From Ilumatobacteraceae bacterium (GTDB taxonomy: Bacteria; Actinomycetota; Acidimicrobiia; Acidimicrobiales; Ilumatobacteraceae): a DNA stretch of 53,334 nt. The notes under the pieces were generated by a model, which saw only the letters and a list, made by a program, of their open reading frames with translations, was not told where the DNA came from and did no database searches. Position 1 is the stretch's first letter, and the number at the start of each line of letters is the position of its first letter. This document shows positions 50,394 through 53,334 of this stretch, in pieces. The DNA is taken from contig JABSQH010000012.1 in NCBI GenBank assembly GCA_013213745.1, positions 1-53,334 on the forward strand, written 5' to 3'. The position numbers and the translations under genes were made by a program.

Positions 50394-51623
50394 TCAGCTT
50401 GGGGGAGCGGTGGTGGCGGCGGCTTTCTTCGCCGCCGCCTTCTTCTTCTTTGGCGGCGGGACGCCAATCGCAGGCGCGGCATCGGCGTCTTTGGGCCAGC
50501 GTCGGCGGGAGACGATCGACAGCATGCGCAGCAGCTTCATCGCCTTTTCGTCCTCTTGGGCGGGGCGGGAGATGATCGAGCCGTCGGCGATCATCCGGTT
50601 GATGACTTCTTCGCCGAGCTCACTCCGCACGATCGTGAGTGTCCAGTCGTTGTCTTCCCCGATTCCTCCGGTGGCGATGTCGGAGTGCTCGGCGGCAAAG
50701 TCGGGGCAGCTCTTGCAGCCCTGACGGGTCCAGGCGTGGCACTCCTTCAGGTCGATCTCGTGGTACGAGCCGTCCTTCATCCAGATCTGGAAGACGCCCT
50801 TGATATTCATCTTCACCATGTCTTGTTTCTTCAGGCCGTACTTGGCCTCGAACAGCTCGGTGAAGATGGCGTCGTCGAAGGTCTTCGAGCACAACAATCC
50901 GATGTTGAACAGGAAGGGCTTGGACACTTTGCCGGCCTTGCGGTCCCACATCACCGGCGGTGACGAGGTCTGACAACCCATGCCGACCAGTGCCAGTCGT
51001 TCGTAGCCCTTTTCTCGTGCTTCGGGCAGTGCCAGCGGGTTGGCGCAATACGTGTAGCGACTGCCGGCGGTGGCCAGGATCTCATCGCGCGTCGACACGA
51101 CGGCTGGCTTGGCCTTCCAGGCGTCGTCGTCCTCGACGCCCGACACCAAGGCGGCGTCGATGTAGTCGTGCTCGCGGAGCCACAACAGCATCGCCGAGAC
51201 GAACCCGCCGTCCTGGCCCATCTCGTGGACCATCTTGTCCGACGCCCGGGTGAGCAACAGCTGCCGCCAGATGCCCGACATCTCGTCCGGTTCGCGGACC
51301 CGGCCGAACAGGTGCATGTCGGCGGCGGGTTCCCATGCGCGGAAACGCGGGCACGCCCGAGTGCAGGTGGTGCACCCGCCTTGTTCACCGAATCCGTGCA
51401 GACAGTTCTCGGCGCCGAGTTCTTCTTCGAGGTGGAACGGCAGATACTTGCCTTCTTCGTGCTCGTAGCCGATCACGTCGTGGGGACATGTGACCACACA
51501 CCCCGAACAGCCCGTGCACAGCCCAGTTGTGATGACCTCGGCATACAGCTCTTTCCACTGAGCGGTCCATCGGCCAGCTTTCGCCGGGGGGACCGCCGGG
51601 GCATCGCTCTCGACTGCGGTCAT
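50394..51623 (-). CDS. FrhB-family flavoprotein (coenzyme F420 hydrogenase/dehydrogenase beta subunit type)
   Basis: 409 residues from ATG 51623. An N-terminal ferredoxin motif (Cys36, 39, 42, 46 in CTGCSGCVVTCPHDV) is followed by a second cysteine set (Cys74, 84, 87, 91; CTTCTRACPRF), then the FrhB domain with MGQDGGFVSAMLLWL, VGMGCQTSS and CKSCPDFAAEHSDIATG. Such subunits bind FAD and Fe-S clusters and move electrons between F420 or ferredoxin and a partner. No hydrogenase or other subunit is nearby. The C-terminal tail (PPPKKKKAAAKKAAATT) is basic and disordered. It is divergent from the hydroxylase gene with a 76-bp gap. Confidence 0.88.
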   Translation of the reverse strand: MTAVESDAPAVPPAKAGRWTAQWKELYAEVITTGLCTGCSGCVVTCPHDVIGYEHEEGKYLPFHLEEELGAENCLHGFGEQGGCTTCTRACPRFRAWEPAADMHLFGRVREPDEMSGIWRQLLLTRASDKMVHEMGQDGGFVSAMLLWLREHDYIDAALVSGVEDDDAWKAKPAVVSTRDEILATAGSRYTYCANPLALPEAREKGYERLALVGMGCQTSSPPVMWDRKAGKVSKPFLFNIGLLCSKTFDDAIFTELFEAKYGLKKQDMVKMNIKGVFQIWMKDGSYHEIDLKECHAWTRQGCKSCPDFAAEHSDIATGGIGEDNDWTLTIVRSELGEEVINRMIADGSIISRPAQEDEKAMKLLRMLSIVSRRRWPKDADAAPAIGVPPPKKKKAAAKKAAATTAPPS

Positions 51624-51686
51624 GTACCGATCGTAGGCGACCGCGTCGCCCAGCGAGCAGCCCGTGCCGCTCACCGCGTCGCTTCG

Positions 51687-51692
51687 TACACT
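51687..51692 (+). promoter_or_regulatory. -10-like element of the hydroxylase gene
   Basis: TACACT ends 7 nt before ATG 51700, with no Shine-Dalgarno. This suggests a leaderless transcript and supports the ATG over the upstream GTG at 51664. Confidence 0.45.
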
Positions 51693-51699
51693 TTCTGCA

Positions 51700-52401
51700 A
51701 TGACCACTGCGGTGTCCCCGGCGGTGCGTGCCGACCAGTTACGCACGAAACGCGAGATCGTCACTGCGTTCTTCGCCTCCGGCTCCCCACGCGTGATCAC
51801 CACAGCGGTCACTGTGGTGCTCGTTGCGCGCCTCCTGATCGGCGCATGGTCGTGGGCCGACGTCGCGGTTGTCGGGATCACGGTGGTCGTTGCAGGCATC
51901 GTCGAATGGGTCCTGCACATCGGGTTGCTGCACGCCAGCGACGAATCATGGACGACACGCACGCTCGGCACCGGCATCGGCCACAACAAGCATCACCTCG
52001 ACCCACCCGACATGCAGTGGCTGCTGCTCGGTCCGATCGACGCCGCGGTGTTCGCCGTGCTGATTGGTATCGGCACCGCAGCCTGGACGATCCCCGCAGC
52101 TGCGATCGCCAATGCGCTGTTCGGCTGGTCGGTCGGATTCCTCGCCACGTTCGTCACGGGGCTGCTCTGCGCGTATGCGGCATTCGCGCACTACGAGTGG
52201 ACGCACTTGTTGGTGCACACCCGCTACCGCCCGAAGACCCGCTACTACAAGCGCTTGGCCCGCAACCACCGACTGCACCACTTCCGCAACGAGGGCTACT
52301 GGTTGGGGATCACCTCGAACCTCGGCGATCGCGTCATGCGCACCTACCCTGCCGACAGGTCCGACGTGCCGCTGAGCGACACAGCCCGCACCCTGTCCTG
52401 A
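51700..52401 (+). CDS. Fatty acid hydroxylase/sterol desaturase-like membrane protein
   Basis: 233 residues. Several membrane helices alternate with histidine clusters: VLHIGLLH, GIGHNKHHLD, HYEWTHLLVH and NHRLHHFRNEGYWLGIT. These are the eight-histidine-type diiron ligands of membrane fatty acid hydroxylases, desaturases and carotenoid hydroxylases. The enzyme would insert oxygen into a lipid at the membrane. The substrate is unknown. It is divergent from the FrhB-family gene, a possible electron donor by position only. Confidence 0.87.
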   Translation: MTTAVSPAVRADQLRTKREIVTAFFASGSPRVITTAVTVVLVARLLIGAWSWADVAVVGITVVVAGIVEWVLHIGLLHASDESWTTRTLGTGIGHNKHHLDPPDMQWLLLGPIDAAVFAVLIGIGTAAWTIPAAAIANALFGWSVGFLATFVTGLLCAYAAFAHYEWTHLLVHTRYRPKTRYYKRLARNHRLHHFRNEGYWLGITSNLGDRVMRTYPADRSDVPLSDTARTLS

Positions 52402-52494
52402 GATCGGGTGCAGCCGTGACCAGCCGGGTCCGGCCAGCACTTCCCCGTCGACGATCTCGAGACTGTCAGCGAGCGGGTCGCCGGCAACTGAATC

Positions 52495-52710
52495 TCATGC
52501 TGCACCCGCATGCCACAGATGATGGATGGGGTCGTGGATCAGACACCTGGCGAAGGACTCGACGGTGAACGCCGCACCGTCGGAGCGGTAGCCGGTGCGG
52601 TCCCACGGGCTGCCGGTCACGCCGTCGAATCGGGCGGCCAGCTCCTCGGCACGCGCCAGGAGTTCGCCCGCCGCGCCGTTTTCACCGCCACAAAACGACA
52701 ACGCCCGCAC
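52495..52710 (-). pseudogene. C-terminal remnant of a DinB-like protein
   Basis: About 55 residues (WDRTGYRSDGAAFTVESFAR, CLIHDPIHHLWH) match the end of DinB/mycothiol-dependent-type four-helix proteins with the final histidine pair. The N-terminal two thirds are absent: upstream there is only the glnK terminator and glnK itself. The remaining gap 52402-52494 holds nothing recognisable. Confidence 0.55.
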
Positions 52711-52743
52711 CGGCGCCGGAGTGATCCGGGCTGGTGCGGGCGT
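52701..52743 (-). terminator. Rho-independent terminator of amtB-glnK
   Basis: Arms of 11 bp (52701-52711 and 52733-52743) are perfectly complementary, with a second inner stem CCGGA/TCCGG. On the minus strand the hairpin is followed by TTGTCGTTTTG. It lies 21 bp past the glnK stop. Confidence 0.85.
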
Positions 52744-52764
52744 CGTGTGCGTTGTTGGGTGTCG

Positions 52765-53133
<369 letters not shown>

Positions 53134-53334
53134 TCAGGCGGTGTGCGACAGCTCGCTGCCGTAGCCCTGCAGACCGTGCTCGGGAAGGTCGAGACCCTCG
53201 ACTTCTTCTTCCTCGCTGACCCGCAGGCCGATCGTGGCCTTGAGGATGGCGAAGACGATGCCGGCGGTAACGGTGACCCACACGCCGATGGCGGCGACCA
53301 TGGCCGCCTGCAGCGACAGCTGATCGAGGCCACC
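53134..53334 (-). CDS. amtB: Ammonium transporter, C-terminal end, cut by window edge
   Basis: The last 66 residues are visible. A hydrophobic helix (AAIGVWVTVTAGIVFAILKA) is followed by the cytosolic tail IGLRVSEEEEVEGLDLPEHG, which is the conserved GlnK-interacting end of Amt proteins. The protein begins outside the window. The position directly upstream of glnK confirms the assignment. Confidence 0.93.
   Translation of the reverse strand, partial: GGLDQLSLQAAMVAAIGVWVTVTAGIVFAILKATIGLRVSEEEEVEGLDLPEHGLQGYGSELSHTA

Overview
This 53 kb high-GC window comes from the chromosome of an actinobacterium, most likely class Acidimicrobiia (Ilumatobacter-like). That placement is inferred from gene content and was not tested by a search. 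The pointers are a WhiB protein, DUF3107, the SCO1664/DUF3090/MSMEG_4193 trio, a HelD/HelR-type RNA polymerase motor, a full-length Lhr helicase, paired ArsA-like ATPases, a PdtaS-type kinase and many GTG starts. Genes are packed tightly, often with 4-bp ATGA/GTGA overlaps. I found no rRNA, tRNA, CRISPR array, transposase or phage gene.

Layout. 1-2393 (-): glycosyltransferase, methyltransferase and a terpene-cyclase-like protein running off the edge. 2502-3862: aldose epimerase divergent from dtd. 3779-9834 (-): hemE, hemH, hemY, a class E sortase and lnt. 9881-12040 (+): helD. 12080-13146 (-): DtxR-family regulator and a lipoprotein. 13257-20295 (+): an ABC-F protein, a periplasmic copper-chaperone lipoprotein and lhr. 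20296-24700: a decayed stretch holding four gene remnants around an intact TetR gene, a small membrane protein and a crotonase. 24722-26317 (-): a second sortase. 26458-33337 (+): a complete System I cytochrome c maturation operon, ccmABCDEFGHI. 33364-36268 (-): SixA-like phosphatase, DUF4328 protein, small zincin and Mrp. 36342-41102 (+): a SufR-like regulator, DUF3107, two ArsA/GET3-like ATPases and a PdtaS-like kinase, convergent with whiB (41167-41466). 41706-45194: GDPD phosphodiesterase, diacylglycerol-kinase-like enzyme (-), etfB and etfA. 45219-48235 (-): the conserved actinobacterial cluster ending with a histidine phosphatase. 48266-53334: a type-5 uracil-DNA glycosylase, further remnants, an FrhB-family flavoprotein, a fatty-acid-hydroxylase-like enzyme and amtB-glnK.

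How the genes fit together. Three steps of haem synthesis, haem export with cytochrome c maturation, Fe-S handling (Mrp, the SufR-like regulator, WhiB) and electron transfer (Etf, FrhB) lie close together, giving the window a redox and metal-cofactor theme. The observations I rate highest are: the complete Ccm system in an actinobacterium; an inverted repeat covering the start codon of the DtxR-family gene, whose product also has altered metal ligands; an ATPase gene whose only plausible start is CTG; a Lnt with Ser in place of the nucleophilic Cys; a SufR-like regulator divergent from mrp; a 41-bp dyad between tetR and a broken carotenoid oxygenase gene; and a lipoprotein remnant with TGA exactly at the lipobox cysteine.
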